Part shown: piece after piece, positions 25,252-33,119 of the stretch
How the letters are laid out: every line of letters begins with the position of its first letter
How positions within the stretch are numbered: the stretch's first letter is position 1
Source: Chitinophaga pinensis
GTDB lineage: Bacteria; Bacteroidota; Bacteroidia; Chitinophagales; Chitinophagaceae
Assembly: GCF_007896845.1 (NCBI RefSeq)
Contig: NZ_VOHS01000023.1
Span: 1-64,000 of the forward strand
DNA: 64,000 bases
Reading direction: 5' to 3'
Notes under the pieces: generated by a model
What the model was told of the DNA's origin: nothing
The model's database searches: none
Seen by the model: the letters and a program-made list of their open reading frames with translations, nothing else
Made by a program: the position numbers and the translations under genes

Positions 25252-25758
25252 ATGGTGAAGTATACCACGACCATATTGAAATTTGAGCAGCAGGGCGAGA
25301 AAACAGGATGGACATACATTACCGTCCCGGAAGATATTGCACAGGAAATCAAACCGGGTAACAGAAAGATATTCCGTGTAAAAGGAAAGCTGGATAAATA
25401 CGCAATAGAAGCAATCGCACTGCTGCCCATGGGAGATGGTTCCTTTATACTGCCCCTGAACGCGGCAATACGTAAGGGCATCGCCAAAAAGGTCGGTGCG
25501 AAGGTCGAAGTACAACTGAAAGAAGACGATAATCCAGATCCTGTGAACTCACCCGAATTCATGGAATGCCTGCAGGATGAACCGGAAGCACTGGCTTTTT
25601 TCAATACACTGACCAAAGGTCACCAGAATTATTTCCTGAAATGGATAGAGACGGCAAAGACGGAACCTACCAAGGCAAAACGTATTGCACAGTCCATTAC
25701 CGGACTGGCCCGTAAACAGGATTATCCGGCAATGATCCGATCAAACAAAGGAAAATAG
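25252..25758 (+). CDS. DUF1905/YdeI-OmpD-associated family protein
   Basis: 168 residues, intact, cytoplasmic. N-terminal DUF1905 half: GWTYITVPEDIAQEIKPGNR, then KIFRVKGKLDKYAIEAIALL, then GDGSFILPLNAAIRKGI and KKVGAKVEVQLKEDD. C-terminal YdeI-like helical half: DEPEALAFFNTLTKGHQNYF, then LKWIETAKTEPTKAKRIAQS and ITGLARKQ. The H-Q-N-Y-F-x-x-W-I-E-x-A-K run is diagnostic. Function in bacteria is not established. It stands alone between a divergent GNAT gene (64 bp) and a downstream CvfB-like gene 28 bp away, with which it may be co-transcribed. Confidence 0.85.
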   Translation: MVKYTTTILKFEQQGEKTGWTYITVPEDIAQEIKPGNRKIFRVKGKLDKYAIEAIALLPMGDGSFILPLNAAIRKGIAKKVGAKVEVQLKEDDNPDPVNSPEFMECLQDEPEALAFFNTLTKGHQNYFLKWIETAKTEPTKAKRIAQSITGLARKQDYPAMIRSNKGK

Positions 25759-25766
25759 TACCTTCG
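25759..25766 (+). promoter_or_regulatory. Bacteroidota -7 box (TACCTTCG)
   Basis: TACCTTCG differs at one position from the TAnnTTTG -7 consensus of Bacteroidota sigma factor and lies 21 bp upstream of ATG 25787. No clear -33 TTTG is visible. It could give the CvfB-like gene its own promoter. Confidence 0.4.
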
Positions 25767-25786
25767 CGGCAAAATAAAGCGATTAC

Positions 25787-26620
25787 ATGTATAAAGTAGG
25801 TGAATACAACCTGTTAAGGGTAAAGAAAGAAAGCGAATACGGCCTGTTCCTGGATGGGGGCGATCAGGAAATCCTGATGCCTAAACGTTTCGTACCTGCC
25901 GGCGCCCAAAAAGGAGATGAACTCAAAGTATTCATTTATCACGATTCCGAAAACCGGTTGACTGCTACTAATCAGGAACCTTATGGGATAGTGGGTGATA
26001 TCGTGAACCTGAAAGCAACCGGCGTCACAGAACAGGGCGCATTTCTGGACTGGGGACTTATGAAAGATCTGTTCGTACCCGCCTCCAAACAGCTCAGTAA
26101 AATGCATCCCGGTCAGGATTATCTGGTAAAGATCTATCTGGATGAACTCACCAACCGCGTAGCTGCTACCGAAAAAATAGATCCTTATCTGAGCAATGAA
26201 AACCTGACAGTAAAAGAACTGGACGTGGTAGACATGATCGTATACCGTCGCTCCGAAATAGGGTTCATTGTTATTATTAATAATCAACATACTGGCATAC
26301 TGCACTACAACGAGGTGTTCGGAACCGTTGATATAGGCGATAAACTCAAAGGCTTTATCAAATCCATAAAAAGAGAAAAGATCGATGTGGTAGTTGGTAA
26401 ACCCGGCTACGACAGAGTAGAAACTGAAAGCGACAAGATCCTGCGTCTGCTGAAAGAAAATGACGGCTATCTGCCTTATCACGATAAATCCTCTCCTGAA
26501 GAAATCTATGAATTCTTCAGCATGAGTAAGAAGACTTTCAAAATGACCACAGGCGCTTTGTATAAACAACGTAAAATCATCTTCACGCAGACAGGTATTA
26601 AACTGATGGATGAAGAATAA
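25787..26620 (+). CDS. CvfB-like S1 RNA-binding protein
   Basis: 277 residues. Three S1-like beta-barrel repeats: YNLLRVKKESEYGLFLDGGD, then GDIVNLKATGVTEQGAFLDW with GLMKDLFVPASKQL, then VDMIVYRRSEIGFIVIINNQ with HTGILHYNEVFG. A C-terminal winged helix follows (LRLLKENDGYLPYHDKSSPE, IYEFFSMSKKTFKMTTGALY, KQRKIIFTQTGI). This order is that of CvfB, a family of conserved RNA-binding regulators first described in Staphylococcus as affecting virulence gene expression. In Bacteroidota its targets are unknown. Intact frame, followed by a strong terminator 10 bp after the stop. Confidence 0.88.
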   Translation: MYKVGEYNLLRVKKESEYGLFLDGGDQEILMPKRFVPAGAQKGDELKVFIYHDSENRLTATNQEPYGIVGDIVNLKATGVTEQGAFLDWGLMKDLFVPASKQLSKMHPGQDYLVKIYLDELTNRVAATEKIDPYLSNENLTVKELDVVDMIVYRRSEIGFIVIINNQHTGILHYNEVFGTVDIGDKLKGFIKSIKREKIDVVVGKPGYDRVETESDKILRLLKENDGYLPYHDKSSPEEIYEFFSMSKKTFKMTTGALYKQRKIIFTQTGIKLMDEE

Positions 26621-26629
26621 AATAATAAG

Positions 26630-26659
26630 AAAGAGGAGGCAATATGCTTCCTCTTTTTG
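26630..26659 (+). terminator. Rho-independent terminator after CvfB-like gene
   Basis: AAAGAGGA and TCCTCTTT form the stem, with further partial pairing inside GGCAATATGCT, and TTTTTG follows. It lies just downstream of the stop at 26620. Confidence 0.75.
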
Positions 26660-26965
26660 TTTGTATACCCCCGAACGAATAGCAATATTTTGTCCATGCA
26701 ATACTGCCGCTATGCATATTCACCATATGAATATCCGATAACCCCGGCAGTAAAGGTTTCCAATCACACATTCCCTGTTGTAACGTATGCTGTTTATGCA
26801 TTGCATATCAGTCTGCTGCGTTTCAGCGAGTCACACTTCGAAAAAAAAGTAATCGTTTGCGTGGTACCCTTGAGGTACTTGCACGACAAATATGTTGGCC
26901 TGACTCAGCGGAGTCCGGTGAGCCGTACCTTTTAGTCTATGATAAACCTTAAATAAAACCCTCCA
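26660..26965. other. Upstream region of the GH5-GH18 gene
   Basis: About 305 bp with no gene. A long 5' leader is likely for the secreted enzyme gene. CGGAGTCCGGTGAGCCGTACC near 26910-26932 could form local structure, but I cannot assign a riboswitch or operator. Confidence 0.35.
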
Positions 26966-29900
26966 ATGAAAATCCATTACACAAGCCGGTTGTGCATTCC
27001 ACGAAGTATGCGTCAACTAAGACTATTCTGTACACTATTGCTGCTGGTCCTATGTCTGGGCGCAGAGCAGGCATTTTCCCAGCTGTCCCGCCTGCGGGCA
27101 GATGGTAAACGTATTGTCAACGCCAGTAATCAGGAAGTGATCTTTAAAGGGATCAATGTTGGTGGCTGGTTGCTGCAGGAAGGATACATGATCAAGCCTT
27201 CCTTCTCAGGTGGTGGTACGCAATGGTCTGTTAAAAAGCGTCTCTATGATCAGGGGCAGAGCGATGCCGCTGTAGAAGCATTCTACCAGAGCTGGCGTGA
27301 CAATTTTATCACCAAAGCGGATATTGATTACCTGGCTTCACAGGGTTTTAACAGTGTTCGCCTGCCATTGCACTATGACCTCTTTCTGACAGCTGCACAG
27401 CGTGCAGTAAGAAATGGTGTAGCGCGTAACTCATCAACTTACAATAGCTATGTAAGTTCTTTGACAAGCTGGTATAACAGCAATCAACTGTTCAACGATC
27501 AGAATCTGGAAGGTTTCCGCCTGACAGACAGCTTGTTGAAATGGTGTGCTGCCAACAACATGTATGTGGTACTTGACCTGCACGCAGCTCCGGGTGCTGC
27601 CGGTACAGATGCCAACATCTCTGATGCACTGATGGGGAATGATCTCTGGAACAAACCGATCTATCAGGACATCACCGTACGTTTATGGCAGCGTATTTCT
27701 GCACGCTACATTAATGATGATCGTGTAGCTTTTTATGATCTGATCAACGAACCCAATAACGTTCCGGCTAATCAGAGCATTCACGCGCTCTTTGAAAGAC
27801 TGATCAACGCTATTCGTGCACAAGGTGATACACACCTGTTAATGGTGGAAGGAAATGGCTGGGGTAATCAGTACAACTACCTCGAACCATTCACGTTTAC
27901 CAACAGAAGCAACCTGGTGTACAACGCACACCGTTATGGTACATCCACATCGACTACCACTACCAATGGAGATGCTAACCAGATCAATGAACTGGGTAAC
28001 ATCAATAACTTCCGTAACACACACAATGTGCCGGTAGTAGTAGGAGAAACCGGTGAAAACAACAGCAACTGGCTGCGTGCCAATATCGCTGCTATGAATG
28101 CCGCCGGAGTGGGTTGGTTCCACTGGACTTACAAACGTTTTGATGGTGGTGAAAATGCGGCATTGCTCCGTATTCCCCCGCCTTACCTGATGGACGGCGC
28201 TGGTAACATGAGTGCTGTATTAAACAACATCAGATTTGTCAACAACGTAAAAAACACAAATACAATCGCTGCCGTTGCGCCGGGTAGAAGTTCTGCCAAT
28301 GCTCCTGTCGGTAAAACGATCTGGCTGCAGGGTTTTAACAACAAATACGTTAATTCAAAGAACGGACAAGGCGCTATGTGGTGCGATTCCGATGTTCCAC
28401 AGGCATGGGAACTCTTTGCCGTGGTAGATGCGGGTAACGGTAAGATCGCCCTGAGAGGTAACAATGGTATGTATGTTTCTTCTGAAAATGGGGAACAGGC
28501 GATTACCTGTAACAGACCAACAATTCAGGGTTGGGAAGTATTTGACTGGCTGGAAACCGGCGATGGTAAAGTAACGCTCAGAGGTAGCAACGGTTTGTTT
28601 ATCTCTTCTGAGAATGGTGCTGCTGCTATGACCTGTACACGTCCTGCTGCCAGTGGCTGGGAAGCATTCTCCTACAGTGTGGTAGGTAACGCTCAGGATG
28701 TTCCTGATCAGGATGGCCCTACTGCTGCACCAGGTCAGTTTAAAGTTGTAGGTTACTGGCCGGGATGGGCGGGTAGTCCAAGTACCAGCAAAGTACCTTA
28801 TAACAAACTGACGAACGTGAATTACGCGTTCCTCCTGCCAAACAATGATGGTACATTACAGGGACTGGATAACCCGGCCGCATTGCGTGATCTGGTATCA
28901 CAGTCACACGCTGCCGGTGTTAAAGTATCGATCTCTATCGGCGGATGGAACAATGGTAACGATCAGGGCTTCGAAAATCTGGCACGTAATGCATCTACCC
29001 GTACCACTTTCGTGAACGCAGTGATTGCCTTCGTCAATCAGTATAGTCTGGATGGCGCTGATATTGACTGGGAATATCCTGATAATGGCGCTTCTGCCAA
29101 TAACTACGTATTGCTGATGACAGAACTCTCCACTCAGCTGCATAGCCGTGGTAAACTGCTCACAGCGGCTGTGGTAGGAGAAAATGGTGCAAGCATCCTG
29201 GGTAGTGTATTCCCTCTGGTGGATTACCTGACACTGATGGCATATGATGAAAATGATTACCAGCACTCTACCTATAGTTACGCACAGCGTTCTCTGAGCT
29301 ATTGGAGAGGTCGTGGTTTGCCAAAAGAAAAAGCTATTCTGGGTGTACCATTCTATGGTCGTCCCAGCTGGGAATCTTACGCACAGCTGCTGGCAAGAGG
29401 AGCGAGTCCTGATGCAGACACCTATCAGGGTGTAGGATATAACGGTATCCCTACGATCAAGGCGAAAACTAACCTCGCATTCGATCAGGGTGGTGGTATT
29501 ATGATCTGGGAACTGTCACAGGATGTTACCGGTGCAAACTCCCTCCTGAATGCGATCAATCAGGTGGTATTACAGAGAGGCGATACGACAGTAACAAATC
29601 CGGACCCTACTACTGTGCCTATTGGTAAAACGATCTGGTTGCAGGGCTTTAACAGCAAATATGTGAATTCAAGGAACGGACAGGGAGCCATGTGGTGCGA
29701 CTCCGATATTCCGCAGGCGTGGGAACTGTTTACAGTGATAGATGCAGGTAACGGCAAGATCGCGCTGAGAGGTAACAATAGTATGTATGTTTCTTCTGAA
29801 AATGGTGAACAGGCGATCACTTGTAACAGACCAGCTATCGATGGCTGGGAAGTATTCGACTGGATCAGTAACAGTGATGGTACTGTTTCCCTGCGTGGCA

Positions 29901-30313
29901 ACAATGGCATGTACGTTTCTTCTGAAAATGCAGAACAGGCGATGACTTGTAACAGAACTGCCATTGACGGATGGGAAAAATTCAACTGGGCAGAAGCATC
30001 TGCATTGACTGCCTCAGCAATTGCTGCCGTTCAACAGGAAAAGACAGCGATGAGCATTGCTGCGAATGGTAGTCTGCTGGTATATCCTAACCCGGTAATG
30101 AAGGGAAGTACCCTGACTGTCAATGTGAAGAAATACAATGCAGCCGCTCCGGTACATGTATCGGTAGTGGATGTGAATAAGCGGGTAGTAGCTTATAAGA
30201 AAGCCAACGCCGCAGTAGTGACATTATCTACAGGCAATATGGCCGGTGGTTTCTATATACTGACTGTTACCAATGGTAATAACATATTTACCAGCAAGGT
30301 ACTGATCCAGTAA
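26966..30313 (+). CDS. GH5 - fascin-like - GH18 chitinase - fascin-like - T9SS sorting domain
   Basis: 1115 residues, secreted. A signal peptide runs from Met1 or Met15 (MRQLRLFCTLLLLVLC) to about residue 39. GH5 domain about 45-430: FKGINVGGWLLQEGYM resembles exo-beta-1,3-glucanases, acid/base Glu262 in DLINEPNN, nucleophile Glu361 in VVVGETGEN. Fascin-like beta-trefoil about 448-570. GH18 chitinase about 592-868: substrate strand SISIGGW, catalytic DxxDxDxE as Asp696, Asp699, Asp701, Glu703 (LDGADIDWEYP), then MAYDEND and IMIWELSQD. Second fascin-like domain about 886-1008. Type A T9SS tail about 1030-1115 (VYPNPVMKGSTLTV to TSKVLIQ). Both catalytic sets look complete. One polypeptide could thus cut beta-glucan and chitin together, the two main fungal wall polymers. 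No repeats or frameshifts break it. Confidence 0.93.
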   Translation: MKIHYTSRLCIPRSMRQLRLFCTLLLLVLCLGAEQAFSQLSRLRADGKRIVNASNQEVIFKGINVGGWLLQEGYMIKPSFSGGGTQWSVKKRLYDQGQSDAAVEAFYQSWRDNFITKADIDYLASQGFNSVRLPLHYDLFLTAAQRAVRNGVARNSSTYNSYVSSLTSWYNSNQLFNDQNLEGFRLTDSLLKWCAANNMYVVLDLHAAPGAAGTDANISDALMGNDLWNKPIYQDITVRLWQRISARYINDDRVAFYDLINEPNNVPANQSIHALFERLINAIRAQGDTHLLMVEGNGWGNQYNYLEPFTFTNRSNLVYNAHRYGTSTSTTTTNGDANQINELGNINNFRNTHNVPVVVGETGENNSNWLRANIAAMNAAGVGWFHWTYKRFDGGENAALLRIPPPYLMDGAGNMSAVLNNIRFVNNVKNTNTIAAVAPGRSSANAPVGKTIWLQGFNNKYVNSKNGQGAMWCDSDVPQAWELFAVVDAGNGKIALRGNNGMYVSSENGEQAITCNRPTIQGWEVFDWLETGDGKVTLRGSNGLFISSENGAAAMTCTRPAASGWEAFSYSVVGNAQDVPDQDGPTAAPGQFKVVGYWPGWAGSPSTSKVPYNKLTNVNYAFLLPNNDGTLQGLDNPAALRDLVSQSHAAGVKVSISIGGWNNGNDQGFENLARNASTRTTFVNAVIAFVNQYSLDGADIDWEYPDNGASANNYVLLMTELSTQLHSRGKLLTAAVVGENGASILGSVFPLVDYLTLMAYDENDYQHSTYSYAQRSLSYWRGRGLPKEKAILGVPFYGRPSWESYAQLLARGASPDADTYQGVGYNGIPTIKAKTNLAFDQGGGIMIWELSQDVTGANSLLNAINQVVLQRGDTTVTNPDPTTVPIGKTIWLQGFNSKYVNSRNGQGAMWCDSDIPQAWELFTVIDAGNGKIALRGNNSMYVSSENGEQAITCNRPAIDGWEVFDWISNSDGTVSLRGNNGMYVSSENAEQAMTCNRTAIDGWEKFNWAEASALTASAIAAVQQEKTAMSIAANGSLLVYPNPVMKGSTLTVNVKKYNAAAPVHVSVVDVNKRVVAYKKANAAVVTLSTGNMAGGFYILTVTNGNNIFTSKVLIQ

Positions 30314-30325
30314 CCATATAACACG

Positions 30326-30356
30326 GGAAGGGCTGCCTTCAGGTAGTCCTTCCTTT
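30326..30356 (+). terminator. Hairpin after the GH5-GH18 gene
   Basis: GGAAGGGCTGCC and GGTAGTCCTTCC pair over 12 positions (two G-T pairs) with loop TTCA and TTT after it, 13 bp beyond the stop. Confidence 0.65.
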
Positions 30357-30475
30357 CAAACAGATGTGTGCGACGTAAGAAACGGTAAATAATCATGATG
30401 TAATCAATGCTATTTATATAAACCCTCACTGGTTGAAAGTCCGGTGATCTTTTCCCTCAAATTAACCGTTTAATT

Positions 30476-31930
30476 ATGCGTAAACACTTCTACTGTTTAC
30501 TGGCTATGTTCGCCAGCTGCCTCGTATCTCCACTGTCACAGGTACAGGCCCAGACAACTCCTGCAACATGGCAGGAACATTGGTTTGAACACGTGCAATT
30601 ATTACAACGTGTTTATCTGGACAATGACCTTGCGCTCTATTATGACAATGATGTGAGCCGCTCTGTCACCTGGCCTAACCAGTTCCTCTCAGATGTATGG
30701 CGGTACACTAAAAAAACATACGGCTCCTTCGGTACAGAACCGCAGCTGTATGCCATCATGCACACCAACAAATACAGCGGTGGTCATCCTTCTACTTACT
30801 TTGATGCCAGCCACGATTACAGAAATGTCATCGATGCAGGTCCGGGTAACTGGACTGGCGCCACAGAAGGTGATCATAACCTGCTGACGCATGAGGTAGG
30901 GCATATTGTGGAAATTGGCTCTAAAAACACACACGGCTCTCCTGCCTTCGGCATATGGGGAGACAGTAAATGGGCGGAGATCTATCTTTATGACGTCTAC
31001 AAAGGTCTGGGACTAACTACCTACCAGAACTCAGTCTACACACAGTTCACAGCAGGCCGGGACAATTTCCCCAGAGCCAACACCGCATGGTTCAGAGATT
31101 GGTTTTATCCTATCTATAATCAGTATGGAGGCACACAGGTTTTAAACCGTTATTTCGTACAGGTAGCACTCTATTTCTCCCGTTCCGGCTCCGAATACAA
31201 CGGTGGCATGAATATGGGTGAATTCGTACATTTCTGGAGCGGAGCCGCAGGTGTAAACCTGAAGTCACTGGCAACAACAGCATTCGGCTGGACCAGCGAA
31301 TATGAAACACAATTCGTACAGGCACAGCAGAAATATCCCTTTACTTATAGCACGCCTAAACCAATTGCTGCCAGTCTGTTCCAGGATATCAATTACGGTG
31401 GTTACGGGGTATACCTGCCGGAAGGCAATTACAACCTGACAACCCTGAGAGCTTACGGTGCACGGAATGATGATATTACCTCCCTGAAAGTAGCGGCTGG
31501 TTATAGAGTGACCTTCTACATGGATGATAACTTCACCGGTTCCTCCAAAGTATTTACTGCGGATGCTGCTTCTATGGAAGCAGGTTGGAATGATCAGGTG
31601 TCTTCCATCAGAGTGGAAAAACTGGCCTCTGCCACGGTAAGTGTGGCGCCTGAAAAAGAAGAAGGCTTATCCGTATCTGCTGATAAAGGACTTGTAGTAT
31701 TCCCGAATCCTGTCAGCAGAGGTACTTCTCTGACAGTAAGGGTAACGGAGTATGACGCAAAAGCGCCTTTGAAAGTGTCTCTGGTAGATGTGAATAAAAC
31801 GCCGGTAGCCTATCAGACGGCCAACGCGGCAACTGTGTCAGTGAATACAGGAAACGTGGCAGGCGGCGTATATGTGCTGGTAGTTACAAACGGTAGCAGG
31901 TATTATACAAAGAAGATAGTCATTCAATAG
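30476..31930 (+). CDS. Secreted HExxH zinc metalloprotease with beta/gamma-crystallin and T9SS domains
   Basis: 484 residues. Signal peptide MRKHFYCLLAMFASCLVSPL to QAQ (about residue 26). The zinc site is His139-Glu140-x-x-His143 (LLTHEVGHIVEIG), with a candidate third ligand in WGDSKWAEIYLYD some 25 residues later. Residues about 299-383 form a beta/gamma-crystallin-like module (LFQDINYGGYGVYLPEGNYN, then FYMDDNFTGSSKVF and NDQVSSIRVEKL). Residues about 400-484 are a type A T9SS sorting domain (VVFPNPVSRGTSLTV to KKIVIQ) closely similar to the tail of the upstream GH5-GH18 protein. It shares orientation with that gene across a 162-bp spacer holding a terminator, so it probably has its own promoter. 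Likely an extracellular protease; substrate unknown. Confidence 0.85.
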   Translation: MRKHFYCLLAMFASCLVSPLSQVQAQTTPATWQEHWFEHVQLLQRVYLDNDLALYYDNDVSRSVTWPNQFLSDVWRYTKKTYGSFGTEPQLYAIMHTNKYSGGHPSTYFDASHDYRNVIDAGPGNWTGATEGDHNLLTHEVGHIVEIGSKNTHGSPAFGIWGDSKWAEIYLYDVYKGLGLTTYQNSVYTQFTAGRDNFPRANTAWFRDWFYPIYNQYGGTQVLNRYFVQVALYFSRSGSEYNGGMNMGEFVHFWSGAAGVNLKSLATTAFGWTSEYETQFVQAQQKYPFTYSTPKPIAASLFQDINYGGYGVYLPEGNYNLTTLRAYGARNDDITSLKVAAGYRVTFYMDDNFTGSSKVFTADAASMEAGWNDQVSSIRVEKLASATVSVAPEKEEGLSVSADKGLVVFPNPVSRGTSLTVRVTEYDAKAPLKVSLVDVNKTPVAYQTANAATVSVNTGNVAGGVYVLVVTNGSRYYTKKIVIQ

Positions 31931-31953
31931 TATTCGGCTCCCTATATATATGC

Positions 31954-31988
31954 AAAAAGGCGGTCCTGTAAGACCGCCTTTTGCTTTT
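31954..31988. terminator. Bidirectional terminator
   Basis: AAAGGCGGTC and GACCGCCTTT pair around CTGTAA, with A runs before and T runs after. It lies between the convergent metalloprotease gene and the MFP gene and can serve both. Confidence 0.8.
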
Positions 31989-32002
31989 GATTTCATCCTT
32001 TC

Positions 32003-33118
32003 TTACTTGCCTGTTTTAACGTGCTTCAGTTCAGCGCCTTCTCTTATTTCTTCGTTAGCGGCAGCCAGAATGGTGTCGCCTTCGTTGAGATTACCATAGA
32101 TTTCAACTTTACCATCAGCTTCGCGGCCGGTCTGCACCTGTACTCTTTCCGCTTTGCCGTTTGTTACCCTTACCACAAATACATTCACCGTAGAATTCAC
32201 CACCGCTGCTTTCGGTACCAGAAAGGTACTGTCAGCCGCATCCATCGGAATATTTACTTCCGCAATCATACCGGGTAACAGCTTTTTATCATTATTAACC
32301 ACATCCATTTCAATACGCTGTGAACGCAGACGGGCATCCAGTGCACCGGAAAGACGGTTTACCTTCGCAGTGAACTGCTGACCGGTAAATGCCTTCACAT
32401 TGAACTTCACTTCACTGCTGCTGTTCAGATAAGCAGTATAAGATTCAGGAACAGAGATCACCAGACGTAATTTCTTTTGCTCCTGAAGGGTAAATAAAGG
32501 CAATTCTGAGCCTTTTCCTGTCGGACCAACATAAGCACCCGCACTTACGTTTCTCGCGCTTATAACGCCGGAAAATGGTGCCCTGATCTCCAGATAGTTT
32601 CTGTTATCGGAGATCTCCCTGTAAGCTGCCTTACCGGCATCCCACTGTGCAAGGTCTGATTTCATACGCGCCTGCGCTATATCCAGATCGTTTTTGGAAA
32701 CGGTACCCGGTGTCAGACTGGTATTATACAGACGGTCATAGTTCGCTTTACTCGCCAGATACACCGCTTCCTGTGATTTAATTCTGGATTCCGCACCTGC
32801 CAGCTGAGAGCTGATCTCTGGTGCTTCCATGGTAGCCAGCAGCTGGCCCTGACTCACTTCTGTACCCACATCTACATGCAGCTTCTTTACGAAACTGCTC
32901 ACCTTCGCATAGATATCTACCTGCTGATAAGCAATCAGCTCACCGGGTAATTGCAGGGAAGAAGCGAGTTTACCTTTCTGCAGGGATATAGCCGCTACAG
33001 GAGCTTCCTCCTGTACGTTTTCTTTATTTTCTGATTTACCTTCTGTGTGACTACAGCTGCTGAACAACAGAGTGGCAGGTAAACTTATTGTGATAGCAAG
33101 TGCTTTAATACTGTTCAT
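32003..33118 (-). CDS. RND efflux membrane-fusion lipoprotein (AcrA-like)
   Basis: About 371 residues from ATG 33118 (MNSIKALAITISLPATLLFS). The start was chosen because it gives a lipoprotein signal with lipobox FSSC and follows the RND stop by 1 bp. Domains: biotinyl-lipoyl half-motifs (LIAYQQVDIYAKVSSFVKKL, GTEVSQGQLLATMEAPEI), an alpha-hairpin (AESRIKSQEAVYLASKANYD to YREISDNRNYLEIRAPFSGV), then a beta-barrel and membrane-proximal domain (VDVGTEV, LLPGMIAEVNIPMDA, AERVQVQTGREADGKVEI). It links the inner-membrane pump to TolC. It is last in a five-gene operon with the pump, TolC and a two-component system. Confidence 0.92.
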   Translation of the reverse strand: MNSIKALAITISLPATLLFSSCSHTEGKSENKENVQEEAPVAAISLQKGKLASSLQLPGELIAYQQVDIYAKVSSFVKKLHVDVGTEVSQGQLLATMEAPEISSQLAGAESRIKSQEAVYLASKANYDRLYNTSLTPGTVSKNDLDIAQARMKSDLAQWDAGKAAYREISDNRNYLEIRAPFSGVISARNVSAGAYVGPTGKGSELPLFTLQEQKKLRLVISVPESYTAYLNSSSEVKFNVKAFTGQQFTAKVNRLSGALDARLRSQRIEMDVVNNDKKLLPGMIAEVNIPMDAADSTFLVPKAAVVNSTVNVFVVRVTNGKAERVQVQTGREADGKVEIYGNLNEGDTILAAANEEIREGAELKHVKTGK

Positions 33119-33119
33119 A

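Noticed and set aside
24685..25515. A longer form of the GNAT protein with about 109 extra residues
   Set aside because: The extension is antisense to the YdeI-like gene and Cys/Phe-rich; the real start is ATG 25188.
26966..30313. Polysaccharide utilisation locus with SusC/SusD
   Set aside because: No TonB-dependent receptor or SusD-like gene is found anywhere in the window.
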